From positions 1 through 64,000 of the forward strand of contig JAEDDP010000005.1 in NCBI GenBank assembly GCA_016297965.1: a stretch of DNA of 64,000 bases. Reading direction: 5' to 3'. Below, one piece after another: positions 26,109-34,155 of the stretch. The stretch is from Alphaproteobacteria bacterium. Its GTDB lineage: Bacteria > Pseudomonadota > Alphaproteobacteria > Rs-D84 > CACZYB01. Both the position numbers and the translations under genes were made by a program. The stretch's first letter is position 1; every line of letters starts with the position of its first letter. The notes beneath the pieces were generated by a model. That model was not told where the DNA came from. It saw only the letters and a list, made by a program, of their open reading frames with translations, and ran no database searches.

Positions 26109-28378
26109 TGAAAAAGTTTTTGTTTGTTTTGCTATGTGTTGGACTTTATGACAGAAGTTTGCTTGCTTCTACTATAAGGGGTATAGAGGTTCAAGGGTTG
26201 GAACGGATTCGTCCCGATATGGTGAAAAATATCATCAACATAAGGGATGATGAAGATCTTGACGATAAAAAGCTTAACGAAACCGTTTTAAAACTTTACA
26301 GTACTGGTTATTTTAAGGATGTAAAGATTAAAAACAGCAATGGCATATTACAGATTCGCGTAAGTGAAAATCCAATCATAAATCAGGTTTCATTTGAAGG
26401 TAATTCCGAAGTTAAATTGGAAGATTTAAAAAAGGATGTAAAAACTCGTTCCCGTGGAATTTTTAATACCGCCCAAATAAAACAGGATGTTGAAACAATA
26501 AAAACTTTGTATAAACGTTTGGGTTTGTTTAAGGCAGTGGTTGACGCCAAAACGATTAAACGAAAGGACAATCAATACGATGTCGTTTTTGAAATTACCG
26601 AAGGTAAAAAGGCATATATAAAGGATATAACCTTTAACGGAAATGAAAACTTTTCATCGGACGATTTAAAAGAAGTCATTATGAGTAAGGAATATGCATG
26701 GTGGAAATTCCTTGAAATGTTTGATACCTATGATGAAGACAGGATTTTATACGATACCGAACTTTTACGAAACCATTATACATCAAACGGATTCCTTGAT
26801 TTTAAGGTTATATCTTACAATGCAAAAATGGACCTTAATCAAAGTAATTTTTATGTTGTTTTCAATATATCCGAAGGCAAAAGGTATAAGGTTGGCAATA
26901 TTGAAATAAAAACGGAAATTCCGGATCTTGATACCGATTCGTTTAAGGATTTAATTTTGCTTAAATCTGGTAATTTTTATAATGAAACCCTTGCACAAAA
27001 TACAATTTCCACTATGTCAACAAAACTTGGGGAAAAGGGTTTTGCCTTTATAAATATTGATGTTGAAAAAAACACACATCCAGAAACTGGTGTTGTTGAT
27101 TTGATTTTCAACATAAAAAATTCGCGAAAGGCATTTATAAATAAGATTGAGGTTAAAAATAATTCCCGTACTTATGAAAAGGTGATACGACGTCAACTTG
27201 ATTTTGATGAACAAGATATTTTCAATTCGGCAAAGTTTTCCACATCAAAACAAAAATTGATGGGAACCGGATTTTTTGAAAATGTAAACATTACTGCAAC
27301 ACCGGTTAATGGAACTCCGGATAAGGTTAATGTAAATGTTGATGTTGCCGAAAAATCAACTGGTGAACTTTCCCTTGGTGCTGGTTGGTCTTCGCTTAAT
27401 AAAGGATTCCTTGAATTTGGAATAAAGGAAACGAACTTTATGGGAAAGGGACAAACCGTTGGATTTACATCCACATTTTCGGGTACCCAAAATAATTTCA
27501 GTCTCTCTTTCGTTGAACCATATCTTTTTGACCGCGACTTAATGGGTGGTGTTGATGCGTACTATAACCAATACAAGTATTCATCAACTTACGGTTATGA
27601 TATTGACAGTATTGGTTTGTCATTCAAACTTGGATGGAACTATAACGACAACATTTCTCATTCGTTCCGTATATCCGGTAAAAATGAAAAGATGACCAAT
27701 ATTTCAAGCAGTCTTTCCGATGAACTTTTGGAAGGTGTTGGTGACTTTAATGTGTTTAAGGCGGGTCAAACCTTGTCATATAAGGACCAGGTTGTTGATT
27801 ATGTTAATGACACTCGCCAAGGTTATGTTGTTTCCCTTTCAAGTGATTATGCTGGATTCGGTGGTGATAAATACTTTGTTAAAAATGTCTTTACCGCAAG
27901 ACAGTCTATATCATTCTGGGACAATGCATGGCAATTTGGTATTTTATTTAATGCCGGAAAGATTCATTCTTTGAATAACACAGTTCTTTCACGAAGCGAC
28001 AGATTCCTTCTTGGTGCGGATAATCTTCGTGGTTTTGAATATGGTGGTATCGGTGCAAGAAGTGCAACAAACACATCCTATGCATACGGTGGTAATTGGG
28101 AAGTAAATGGAACATTCCAACTTAATTTCCCTATTGGTATACCAAAAAAGTATAAGGTTTCCGGATACATCTTCTATGATTGGGGAAAACTTGGTAAACC
28201 TGTACTTACCGAAGACACCGATGTTTTATACAGTGGTAAGATAAGGACTTCGGCTGGTTATGGTATTTCATGGAATTCACCTATTGGTGCGATAAACCTT
28301 TCATGGGCATATCCTATTACTTATGAAGATTATGATGAACGTCAACGATTCAGATTTTCTATTGGCACAGGATTTTAA
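26108..28378 (+). CDS. bamA: Outer membrane protein assembly factor BamA
   Basis: The Omp85 protein that folds beta-barrels into the outer membrane. The 756-residue precursor has a signal peptide ending near LLAST, five POTRA domains (about 22-345; note the repeated VxxNPxIxxVxFEGNxxxxxxxL pattern) and a C-terminal 16-strand barrel. The barrel includes LRGFEYGGIGAR in the conserved VRGF/Y position and ends in a phenylalanine (IGTGF). It is translationally coupled to rseP and followed by skp. Confidence 0.97.
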   Translation: MKKFLFVLLCVGLYDRSLLASTIRGIEVQGLERIRPDMVKNIINIRDDEDLDDKKLNETVLKLYSTGYFKDVKIKNSNGILQIRVSENPIINQVSFEGNSEVKLEDLKKDVKTRSRGIFNTAQIKQDVETIKTLYKRLGLFKAVVDAKTIKRKDNQYDVVFEITEGKKAYIKDITFNGNENFSSDDLKEVIMSKEYAWWKFLEMFDTYDEDRILYDTELLRNHYTSNGFLDFKVISYNAKMDLNQSNFYVVFNISEGKRYKVGNIEIKTEIPDLDTDSFKDLILLKSGNFYNETLAQNTISTMSTKLGEKGFAFINIDVEKNTHPETGVVDLIFNIKNSRKAFINKIEVKNNSRTYEKVIRRQLDFDEQDIFNSAKFSTSKQKLMGTGFFENVNITATPVNGTPDKVNVNVDVAEKSTGELSLGAGWSSLNKGFLEFGIKETNFMGKGQTVGFTSTFSGTQNNFSLSFVEPYLFDRDLMGGVDAYYNQYKYSSTYGYDIDSIGLSFKLGWNYNDNISHSFRISGKNEKMTNISSSLSDELLEGVGDFNVFKAGQTLSYKDQVVDYVNDTRQGYVVSLSSDYAGFGGDKYFVKNVFTARQSISFWDNAWQFGILFNAGKIHSLNNTVLSRSDRFLLGADNLRGFEYGGIGARSATNTSYAYGGNWEVNGTFQLNFPIGIPKKYKVSGYIFYDWGKLGKPVLTEDTDVLYSGKIRTSAGYGISWNSPIGAINLSWAYPITYEDYDERQRFRFSIGTGF

Positions 28379-28441
28379 TACCTATTGATTATTGAAAATA
28401 AAAAGTTATAATTGATTCGTAAAATAATAAGGAGAATAAAA

Positions 28442-28978
28442 ATGAAAAAAATATTATTTGCTTTAATTTTATCTGTTGGATTTTTTGCAACATCTGCACG
28501 TGCCGAAGATGGACTTCGTGTTGGCGTAATGGATGTTATGAAAATAAATTCTGATGCTGCTGTTATGAAATCATTAAACAAACAAAAAGATTCTGCCCTT
28601 GCCGATATTCAAAAGGTTGTTAATGCAAAGCGTAAGGATTTTGAAAAACGTGAAGATGAATTAAAAACAAAACAATCCCTTATGGATAAGGAGGCATTCT
28701 TAAAGGAACTTCAATCTTTCCAAAAGGATGTAATGGATTACGATAAACAAACAGAACAAAAAGTTGCTGGTATTGAAAAGGCTTATATTGAAGCACTTAA
28801 AACTATACAAAAAGATTATCTTGATAGAATAGTAAGAAAGATTGGTGCCGAAAAGAAATACAGTCTTGTTTTAAACAGCCAAACAACAATCGTTCTTGAT
28901 AAAAACTTGGATATCACAGACAGTGTTATTGATGCCCTAAACGAAGAAGTAAAAGAAATTAAACTTAACGTAAAATAG
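28442..28978 (+). CDS. skp: OmpH/Skp-family periplasmic chaperone
   Basis: A periplasmic holdase that carries unfolded outer-membrane proteins to BamA. It has 178 residues, with a signal peptide ending SARA-E (about residue 22). It then shows the typical GVMDVMKINSDAAVMKS start and a long Lys/Glu-rich coiled-coil region (about 45-125), closing with the YSLVLNSQTTIVLD beta segment. The start at 28442 follows AAGGAG. The position behind bamA agrees. Confidence 0.9.
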   Translation: MKKILFALILSVGFFATSARAEDGLRVGVMDVMKINSDAAVMKSLNKQKDSALADIQKVVNAKRKDFEKREDELKTKQSLMDKEAFLKELQSFQKDVMDYDKQTEQKVAGIEKAYIEALKTIQKDYLDRIVRKIGAEKKYSLVLNSQTTIVLDKNLDITDSVIDALNEEVKEIKLNVK

Positions 28979-28996
28979 TTTAACACTATTATTTAC

Positions 28997-29025
28997 TTGT
29001 TTCCCCTTTAATTTTTTGATATAAT
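28997..29025 (+). promoter_or_regulatory. Promoter for the unknown lipoprotein gene
   Basis: TTGTTT (28997-29002), a 17-base spacer and a perfect TATAAT (29020-29025), 26 bases before the start codon. Confidence 0.55.
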
Positions 29026-29050
29026 AAAGAAAAAATAAAGGGGATTTTTT

Positions 29051-29905
29051 ATGAAAAAATTTGTCTTGTTATTGGTATTATTGTTTTCAAATTTTACCTT
29101 AATTTCCTGTTCTTCCGTTGATACAAAGGAACAAAATGCTTCATCACTTCAACCTGTGATTGAGGCTTCCTCTGATTATGAAATTGATGACGAAGAATTT
29201 GATGATTCCGAAGATGGCGAAATTGATACCATGAAAAAAAAGATGGAAGTGAACGACTATCTTAAACAAAGACGTATGGGCGATGTTCCAACATACCAAC
29301 AAATTGAACGACAAATTAAAAAGGTTGAAATAAAAAAGACCGTAATCAAACCTGTTTTGAATTACGATAAGGAACCACATAATTTTACAGCCGATGAAGT
29401 ATCTGGTTTCCTTGACGATATTGAAGATACCGACGCAATAGAGGAGGGTAAGGATTACAAAAGTAAAAACATAAAACACCTTATGGATAATTACAAAAAT
29501 ATTTTGAAAACATCATCTGTTTGTTGTGTTTCCGGTATTTCCGAAAAGTTAAGGACAAATGGTATCCGTGGAGAACGTCTTCTTTCCATTTTGCGAAACG
29601 ATGCCAACGATTATTTTGTTCAGGACACCTGCCTTATCATTTCAAATGATGATATAGATGCTGTGTTTAAAAGCAAGGGGTTGGCAAATATTGTAAAATC
29701 CACCCGTTCCGATTGCATTTGCAACAACAGTGCATTTTTACGAAAAAATATAAACAATTTCTATAAAATCTATAACGAAGATCCCGATTTTTATAAGGAA
29801 GTCCTTATATACAGGTATCGTGATAAGCAGGGCCGTATCACCGAACACGATGTAAACGAGTCCGTGCTTAATATCGCCCTTACATTAGAAGATTGTCCGA
29901 ATTAA
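29051..29905 (+). CDS. Lipoprotein of unknown function
   Basis: A 284-residue predicted lipoprotein: signal sequence with lipobox LISC (Cys near residue 20), then an acidic stretch (about 45-65). A charged middle region follows, then a Cys-containing C-terminal domain (about 150-284) with Cys at VCCVSG, DTC, DCIC and EDC. These could form disulfides in the periplasm. I recognise no family. It has its own promoter and sits in the skp-lpxD interval, where alphaproteobacteria usually have no extra gene, so an envelope role is plausible but unproven. Confidence 0.55.
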   Translation: MKKFVLLLVLLFSNFTLISCSSVDTKEQNASSLQPVIEASSDYEIDDEEFDDSEDGEIDTMKKKMEVNDYLKQRRMGDVPTYQQIERQIKKVEIKKTVIKPVLNYDKEPHNFTADEVSGFLDDIEDTDAIEEGKDYKSKNIKHLMDNYKNILKTSSVCCVSGISEKLRTNGIRGERLLSILRNDANDYFVQDTCLIISNDDIDAVFKSKGLANIVKSTRSDCICNNSAFLRKNINNFYKIYNEDPDFYKEVLIYRYRDKQGRITEHDVNESVLNIALTLEDCPN

Positions 29906-29914
29906 GATAGAAAC

Positions 29915-29942
29915 TTGACAAAAATCCCGTTTAGATTATAAT
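29915..29942 (+). promoter_or_regulatory. Strong sigma-70-type promoter
   Basis: A perfect TTGACA (29915-29920) and a perfect TATAAT (29937-29942) with a 16-base spacer. This is the best promoter match I found. It drives the YdcF-like gene and probably lpxD. Confidence 0.75.
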
Positions 29943-29974
29943 AATCTCATACAATTACGGCAAAGAAAGGTTTT

Positions 29975-30751
29975 ATGATGAGGATTATTGATAAATTACC
30001 ACGTACCCCAAAGCTTAATGAAAAGCTTGTTCGTATGATTACCGGACTTTTGTTTTTGCGTGATGCAAGACTTGGTAATTCAGGAAACTATGGCAAAATT
30101 GAACCTGAAACTGTTTTGCAAATTATGGGAAACATTGCCTTTCTTGACGATATGTTTAATGGTAATAAGTTGAATGTTGAGGTATCAAGCGTTCCCCGCC
30201 TTGTAATTTCCGGCGGAATCAATCCTGCATACAGGGATGACACTAAGGAAACCGCCCTTGTAAAACAACTTTATACATTGGGTGGCAAACGCGATTGGAA
30301 CGATGTCTTAACAAAGCCAGAGGCAAAAATAATCAATGATCGCCTAAACCAAAATAAGTATAATCCATTCGTTGCAAATACTTATCTTGAAACGACTTCA
30401 ACGAATTTACGGGAAAATATCACTTTTTCTAAGGAAAGGGGTTTTTACACTGGTACCAAAAACCTATACCTTTTCACGACAAAGGAAAACACTTTGCGTG
30501 CAGTTGCCACCGCAAGAAAGTACCTTCCGGATATGAAAAATATTTCATCAATGTCATATACTCCAACCGTTCCAACAATGGGTGTTCGTGTGGATGAGGA
30601 TAATTGGGCAAATACCCCGATTTCCCAAAGCTATGTTTACGGCGAATTTTTGCGTGTTGTAAAGTATTATGAAACAAATGAAATCTTGCTTACTGAAACC
30701 GAAAATTCAAAAATGTTTTCTATTTTACGGGAATTTGAAAAAACAAAATAA
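29975..30751 (+). CDS. YdcF/DUF218-like protein
   Basis: A 258-residue protein resembling the ElyC/SanA/YdcF (DUF218) group, linked in some bacteria to envelope polysaccharide steps. Supporting segments are LVISGGINPAYRDDTKETA (about 70-88), the TTSTNLRENITFSKERG stretch in place of the usual ExxSxNTxEN motif, and LFTTKENTLRAVATARKYLPD corresponding to the TxxxHxxRA region. The usual His is absent. There is no obvious signal peptide, so it may be cytoplasmic. The ATG at 29975 and the next at 29978 are both possible. lpxD follows by 22 bases. Confidence 0.55.
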   Translation: MMRIIDKLPRTPKLNEKLVRMITGLLFLRDARLGNSGNYGKIEPETVLQIMGNIAFLDDMFNGNKLNVEVSSVPRLVISGGINPAYRDDTKETALVKQLYTLGGKRDWNDVLTKPEAKIINDRLNQNKYNPFVANTYLETTSTNLRENITFSKERGFYTGTKNLYLFTTKENTLRAVATARKYLPDMKNISSMSYTPTVPTMGVRVDEDNWANTPISQSYVYGEFLRVVKYYETNEILLTETENSKMFSILREFEKTK

Positions 30752-30773
30752 TTATTTAAGAAGGGGAAAAGCT

Positions 30774-31826
30774 ATGCAAAATTTTTATAATATACTTTCT
30801 GGCATCACTATTGCCGAAATCGCAAAATTAACCGATGCAAAATACGATGAAAAGTTTGCGGACGTGAAAATTACAAACCTTGGCTCGCTTGAACGTGCCG
30901 ACCGCGAAAGCATAATATTTCTTTCCCTTGGCAATGCGGTAAGCTCCGCCCTTGATAAATCCGCCGAATATAAGGAAAAGTTAAAACACATCACCGCCGG
31001 TGCCTGTTTTATTGAGGAAAAAAATGTTTCCTTTTTGCCATCTGGTATTGTGCCATTGATTGTTGCCGACCCAAAGCTTGCCTTTATAAAACTTACATAT
31101 AGGTTTTATGAGGACAAATCCGTTATCAAACACGGCATTTCCGAAATGGCATATATTGACCCATCCGTGAAATTTAAAAACAGGGACAGTGTCCACATCG
31201 GTCCATTTGCGGTAATTGAGGAGGGCGTACAAATCGGTGAAAATTGCTACATCGGTTCCGGCGCAAAGATAAAGGCCGGCGTGCAAATGGGCGACAATTG
31301 CACCATAAAGGAAAATGCAGTGATAAGCCATACCGTAATGGGTAATAATGTAAATATCGGTGAATGTTCTGTAATTGGCGGAAATGGTTTTGGCTGGCAC
31401 AGTGGTTCATTCGGCCACATCTGGGTTCCACAACTTGGCCGTGTTGTACTTGAAGACAATGTTGACGTTGGTATCAACAGTGCGATTGACCGCGGAGCAA
31501 TCGGTGATACAGTTATTGGTGCTGGAACAAAGATTGATAATCTTATCCAAATAGGTCATAATGTAAAAACCGGAAAAAATTGTATATTTGCAGGTATGTG
31601 TGGAATTGCGGGTTCAACCACCATTGGAAATTGGGTTTTGGTTGGCGCCGGTGCCGGAATTTCGGGGCACCTTGAAATTGGCGATGGTGTAGAAGTTGGC
31701 GCCCGTGGTGGTGTTATCCAAAATCTTCCCGCTGGGTCAAAGGTAAGTGGATACCCTGCAATGCCGGTTTCTGATTTCCTTAAACAGGCGGCCTTACTTC
31801 GCCGTATGGTAAAGAAAAGAAAATAG
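30774..31826 (+). CDS. lpxD: UDP-3-O-acylglucosamine N-acyltransferase LpxD
   Basis: Adds the N-linked acyl chain in lipid A synthesis, the step after LpxC. It has 350 residues. The N-terminal uridine-binding domain (1-100) is followed by a left-handed beta helix of hexapeptide repeats (about 115-310). Active-site-type segments include NGFGWHSGSFGHIW, DRGAIGDTVIGAGTKIDNLIQIGHN and FAGMCGIAGS. The start is the ATG at 30774 after AAGGGG; a longer in-frame reading upstream overlaps the previous gene and lacks support. fabZ follows. Confidence 0.95.
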   Translation: MQNFYNILSGITIAEIAKLTDAKYDEKFADVKITNLGSLERADRESIIFLSLGNAVSSALDKSAEYKEKLKHITAGACFIEEKNVSFLPSGIVPLIVADPKLAFIKLTYRFYEDKSVIKHGISEMAYIDPSVKFKNRDSVHIGPFAVIEEGVQIGENCYIGSGAKIKAGVQMGDNCTIKENAVISHTVMGNNVNIGECSVIGGNGFGWHSGSFGHIWVPQLGRVVLEDNVDVGINSAIDRGAIGDTVIGAGTKIDNLIQIGHNVKTGKNCIFAGMCGIAGSTTIGNWVLVGAGAGISGHLEIGDGVEVGARGGVIQNLPAGSKVSGYPAMPVSDFLKQAALLRRMVKKRK

Positions 31827-31954
31827 TTTTTTACTTTGGTGTCAAAATTGGGACAAAATCACCGAAAGGATAATTGTCCTAGAAAAAACTTCTTGCCTTT
31901 TATTTCCTATGGGAATAAATTAAATGCACTAATATTTTATAAAAGGGGTTTATT

Positions 31955-32410
31955 ATGGAAAATAAAGTAATGTATATTGATGAAATAAAAAGTGTTTTAC
32001 CTCATCGTTATCCTTTTTTGTTGGTTGACAGGGTTATTGACATTGTTCCTGGAAAATCGGGAACTGGAATTAAAAATGTGACTGTAAACGAAGAATTTTT
32101 CAACGGTCATTTTCCAACCACACCAACAATGCCTGGCGTTTTAATGTTAGAGGCAATGTGCCAAACCGCGGTCCTTGTTGGTTCAACAACTGACCCAGAT
32201 GATAAAAAGGGCCAAATTGTACTCCTTACCGGAATTGATAATGCGAAATTTAAAAATCGTGTAATTCCTGGGGATCAACTTCATATTCGTGTTGAAAAGT
32301 TTGCCGAACGTGGTCCATTTGAAAAATGGAAGGCGGAGGTTTGGGTTGACGATAAACTTTGTGTTTCCGCAATCCTAAGCGCGATGAAAACCGGCCGTAA
32401 ACAAATATAA
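31955..32410 (+). CDS. fabZ: 3-hydroxyacyl-ACP dehydratase FabZ
   Basis: Dehydrates beta-hydroxyacyl-ACP in fatty acid elongation, competing with LpxA for the same substrate pool. The 151-residue hot-dog protein shows LPHRYPFLLVDRV (about 14-26) and the active-site FNGHFPTTPTMPGVLMLEAMCQ helix (about 47-68) with catalytic His50 and Glu64. It lies 128 bases after lpxD with AAAAGGGG before the ATG. In most relatives lpxA follows; here an accessory patch does. Confidence 0.96.
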   Translation: MENKVMYIDEIKSVLPHRYPFLLVDRVIDIVPGKSGTGIKNVTVNEEFFNGHFPTTPTMPGVLMLEAMCQTAVLVGSTTDPDDKKGQIVLLTGIDNAKFKNRVIPGDQLHIRVEKFAERGPFEKWKAEVWVDDKLCVSAILSAMKTGRKQI

Positions 32411-32417
32411 ATTATTT

Positions 32418-32444
32418 TTCCCCTTGTGTTAAGGTGGAATTTTT
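32418..32444 (+). terminator. Terminator after fabZ
   Basis: TTCCCCTT (32418-32425) pairs with AAGG-T-GGAA (32431-32439) with one bulged T, followed by TTTTT. It implies the lpxD-fabZ transcript ends here instead of continuing into lpxA. Confidence 0.65.
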
Positions 32445-32461
32445 ATCTTTCTTTTTATGTT

Positions 32462-32502
32462 AAAAAATACCCCGTGGTTTGTATGACCTCGGGGATATTT
32501 TT
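32462..32502 (-). terminator. Terminator of the second cysteine-repeat gene
   Basis: On the minus strand TATCCCCG pairs with CGGGGTA (plus positions 32490-32497 and 32468-32474) and runs into TTTTTT. The preceding AAGTTGAGGAAAAA matches the tail of the paralogue at 721-735. Confidence 0.8.
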
Positions 32503-32532
32503 TCCTCAACTTTGTGCGTAAATTTATATGTA

Positions 32533-33369
32533 TTATAGGCAAGTACAACTACTCCAATTTTTTGCATTACATACCATTCCATTTGTATAATAGAGTTTAT
32601 AACTATATATATGATTGCATCCAGGCCTTGTAGTATAATCTCCATCAGAAGTAAGTTTAGTACCTATATCTACATAAATAGTAGTTTTATAAGAACCACA
32701 ATAGCACCCATTACTATTATTATAACAATTACCTGAACTATTACACCAAACAGCCCTACAATATTTTTCCACCTTACACTTTGGGCAATCGCCGTTGTAT
32801 TTGCTTTCGGTTGAATTTGATGGGTTGGCGGTGGCGGAAGTATTACCGCTTGCATTACAATATGTTGTTTTGGTTCGGGTTGCCGTCACACCGCAACTTC
32901 CCGACGACCATCCAGAATAAGTTGGTTGGGAGCAACTGGAACAACTACCTGCTCCTCCCGTTGAATAAGTTCCTGCACCACAAGTTTGGCATTCGGATGA
33001 ACCAGCCTTGCTGTATTTACCGGCAGGACAAGCCTTACATTCGCTGGCTCCACCGTTTGAGTAAGTGCCGGCAGGGCAAGGGGTGCATTGGGTTTGGGTA
33101 CCGTTGGAATATGTACCGGCTGGGCATGGGCTACACTGACCCGCACCACCCGTAGAATAAGTTCCCGGTTTACACTTCGTGCAACTGTCCGCTCCACCGT
33201 TTGAGTAAGTGCCGGCGGGGCAAGGGGTGCATTGGGTTTGGGTACCGTCGGAATAGGTACCTGCCGGACAGGACTGACACATATAGATATAGACTTGACC
33301 CTGAGATGTCGTCGGCAATGTGCCCGCCACAACAAAACTTCCAATTTTAATTATGTTTTTCAGCTTCAT
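32533..33369 (-). CDS. Secreted cysteine-repeat (GCC2/GCC3-like) protein, long paralogue
   Basis: A 278-residue paralogue of the protein at 15-701. Signal peptides differ by only a few residues, and the flanking DNA is also conserved. There are about six cysteine modules (CPAGTYS..., CKPGTYSTGG...; about 31-150) instead of four. Then comes a PTYSGWSSGSCG...RTKTTYC segment reminiscent of thrombospondin type-1, and a Cys-rich C-terminal domain closing in a WSSCTC motif. The difference in repeat number suggests expansion by recombination. The start is the ATG at 33369 after AAGGAG. It is probably exported to the cell surface or medium; function is unknown. Confidence 0.75.
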   Translation of the reverse strand: MKLKNIIKIGSFVVAGTLPTTSQGQVYIYMCQSCPAGTYSDGTQTQCTPCPAGTYSNGGADSCTKCKPGTYSTGGAGQCSPCPAGTYSNGTQTQCTPCPAGTYSNGGASECKACPAGKYSKAGSSECQTCGAGTYSTGGAGSCSSCSQPTYSGWSSGSCGVTATRTKTTYCNASGNTSATANPSNSTESKYNGDCPKCKVEKYCRAVWCNSSGNCYNNSNGCYCGSYKTTIYVDIGTKLTSDGDYTTRPGCNHIYSYKLYYTNGMVCNAKNWSSCTCL

Positions 33370-33485
33370 TTTTTTCTCCTTTTTTTCTTGTTTTACTTTT
33401 TCTTTTTTATGCAAGTTTGGTGTCGTGGCGTTCTATTCACATAAAAATTTTTTTTTGCCGTTATATTTACTGGCGGTGCCAGAGA

Positions 33486-33530
33486 TCCTGAAACAAGTTC
33501 AGGATGACACCGGCAGGTCCGGATGGCGGA
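33486..33530. repeat. Short palindromic intergenic repeat
   Basis: TCCTGAA-acaag-TTCAGGA (33486-33504), followed by GTCCG-gatgg-CGGAC near 33518-33531. From memory, AGATCCTGAAACAAGTTCAG is a widespread dispersed palindrome in alphaproteobacterial genomes. GGATGGCGGA recurs near 34010 in the next intergenic region. Confidence 0.55.
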
Positions 33531-33588
33531 CGGCAAGAGCCTATGACACTTTTTTTCTCACAACTTTCGCCCACATCTTTTTTTGGGA

Positions 33589-33618
33589 GGGTGAAGCAAA
33601 CCATGAAGAACTTCACCC
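33589..33618. repeat. Inverted repeat in the accessory intergenic region
   Basis: A perfect eight-base stem, GGGTGAAG (33589-33596) and CTTCACCC (33611-33618). The loop contains a further partial copy of the arm. It lies just beyond the 3' end of the small cysteine-rich gene but has no U-tract on that strand, so it is not an ordinary terminator. Confidence 0.5.
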
Positions 33619-33627
33619 ACAAACTTT

Positions 33628-33975
33628 TTATCCCCGTTCATTGCTGTTTAATGCACGTCTTTCTATTTTGTATTTCTTGTATCCACGCGAACAACTTGTA
33701 CCGGCACTTATATAACAATTATATCCAACGGGACATTTAATCACGCATTTTCGGAGGTTGCTGTCGTACCTCATAAATGAAGAATTATGGCAAGTACAAG
33801 AATTGATTGATGTATTGTAAATACCTTCAAACACTGTTCCACAGGTTGCCCTGTCTGAGATGCAAACCTTTGATAAACTGTTTCTAAGTGAGGCAAGTGA
33901 TACCGCATTCGCCGGTGAAACCACGGATGTTGACACCACCAACACCATTCCGAAACTTAGTAATTTATTTTTCAT
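33628..33975 (-). CDS. Small secreted cysteine-rich protein
   Basis: A 115-residue exported protein of no recognised family. The signal peptide is clear (MKNKLLSFGMVLVVS..., cleavage near ANA-V, residue 25). The mature part has about eight cysteines: SKVC, ATC, CTC, KC, KC, NC and TSC. The pattern CTCHNSS...C...CPVGYNC is reminiscent of the GCC2-type modules in the neighbouring gene but not the same. The start is the ATG at 33975 with AAAGGAGAG upstream. It belongs to the same accessory patch and strand as the long GCC2-like protein. Confidence 0.6.
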   Translation of the reverse strand: MKNKLLSFGMVLVVSTSVVSPANAVSLASLRNSLSKVCISDRATCGTVFEGIYNTSINSCTCHNSSFMRYDSNLRKCVIKCPVGYNCYISAGTSCSRGYKKYKIERRALNSNERG

Positions 33976-34067
33976 TTTTCCTCTCTCCTTTTGTTTTTTG
34001 TTTTTGTGGATGGCGGACCAATTTTTTTTGGTTGCGACCACAAAAATTTTTACTCCATACTTGGAGC

Positions 34068-34097
34068 GGGGGAGAAGCTACCACACAAAACTCCCCC
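34068..34097. repeat. Inverted repeat between the cysteine-rich gene and the RNA candidate
   Basis: GGGGGAG (34068-34074) and CTCCCCC (34091-34097), a perfect seven-base stem. On plus it is followed by ATATACTTTTTTT, so it could act as a terminator or a pause site. In layout it resembles the inverted repeat at 33589-33618. Confidence 0.4.
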
Positions 34098-34155
34098 ATA
34101 TACTTTTTTTGGGAAATAAAAATGAAAAATTCATTCCATCAACTTTCCCCAAACC

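Noticed and set aside
30669..30773. N-terminal extension of LpxD
   Set aside because: It overlaps the previous coding region and lacks a ribosome-binding site; LpxD homology starts at the ATG at 30774, which has AAGGGG.
32533..33369. CRISPR-like array in the repeats of the GCC2 gene
   Set aside because: The repeats are in frame, encode cysteine modules behind a signal peptide, and vary as coding repeats do.
33976..34041. N-terminal extension of the small cysteine-rich protein
   Set aside because: The extra residues are very basic and precede a complete signal peptide whose ATG at 33975 has a strong AAAGGAGAG site.
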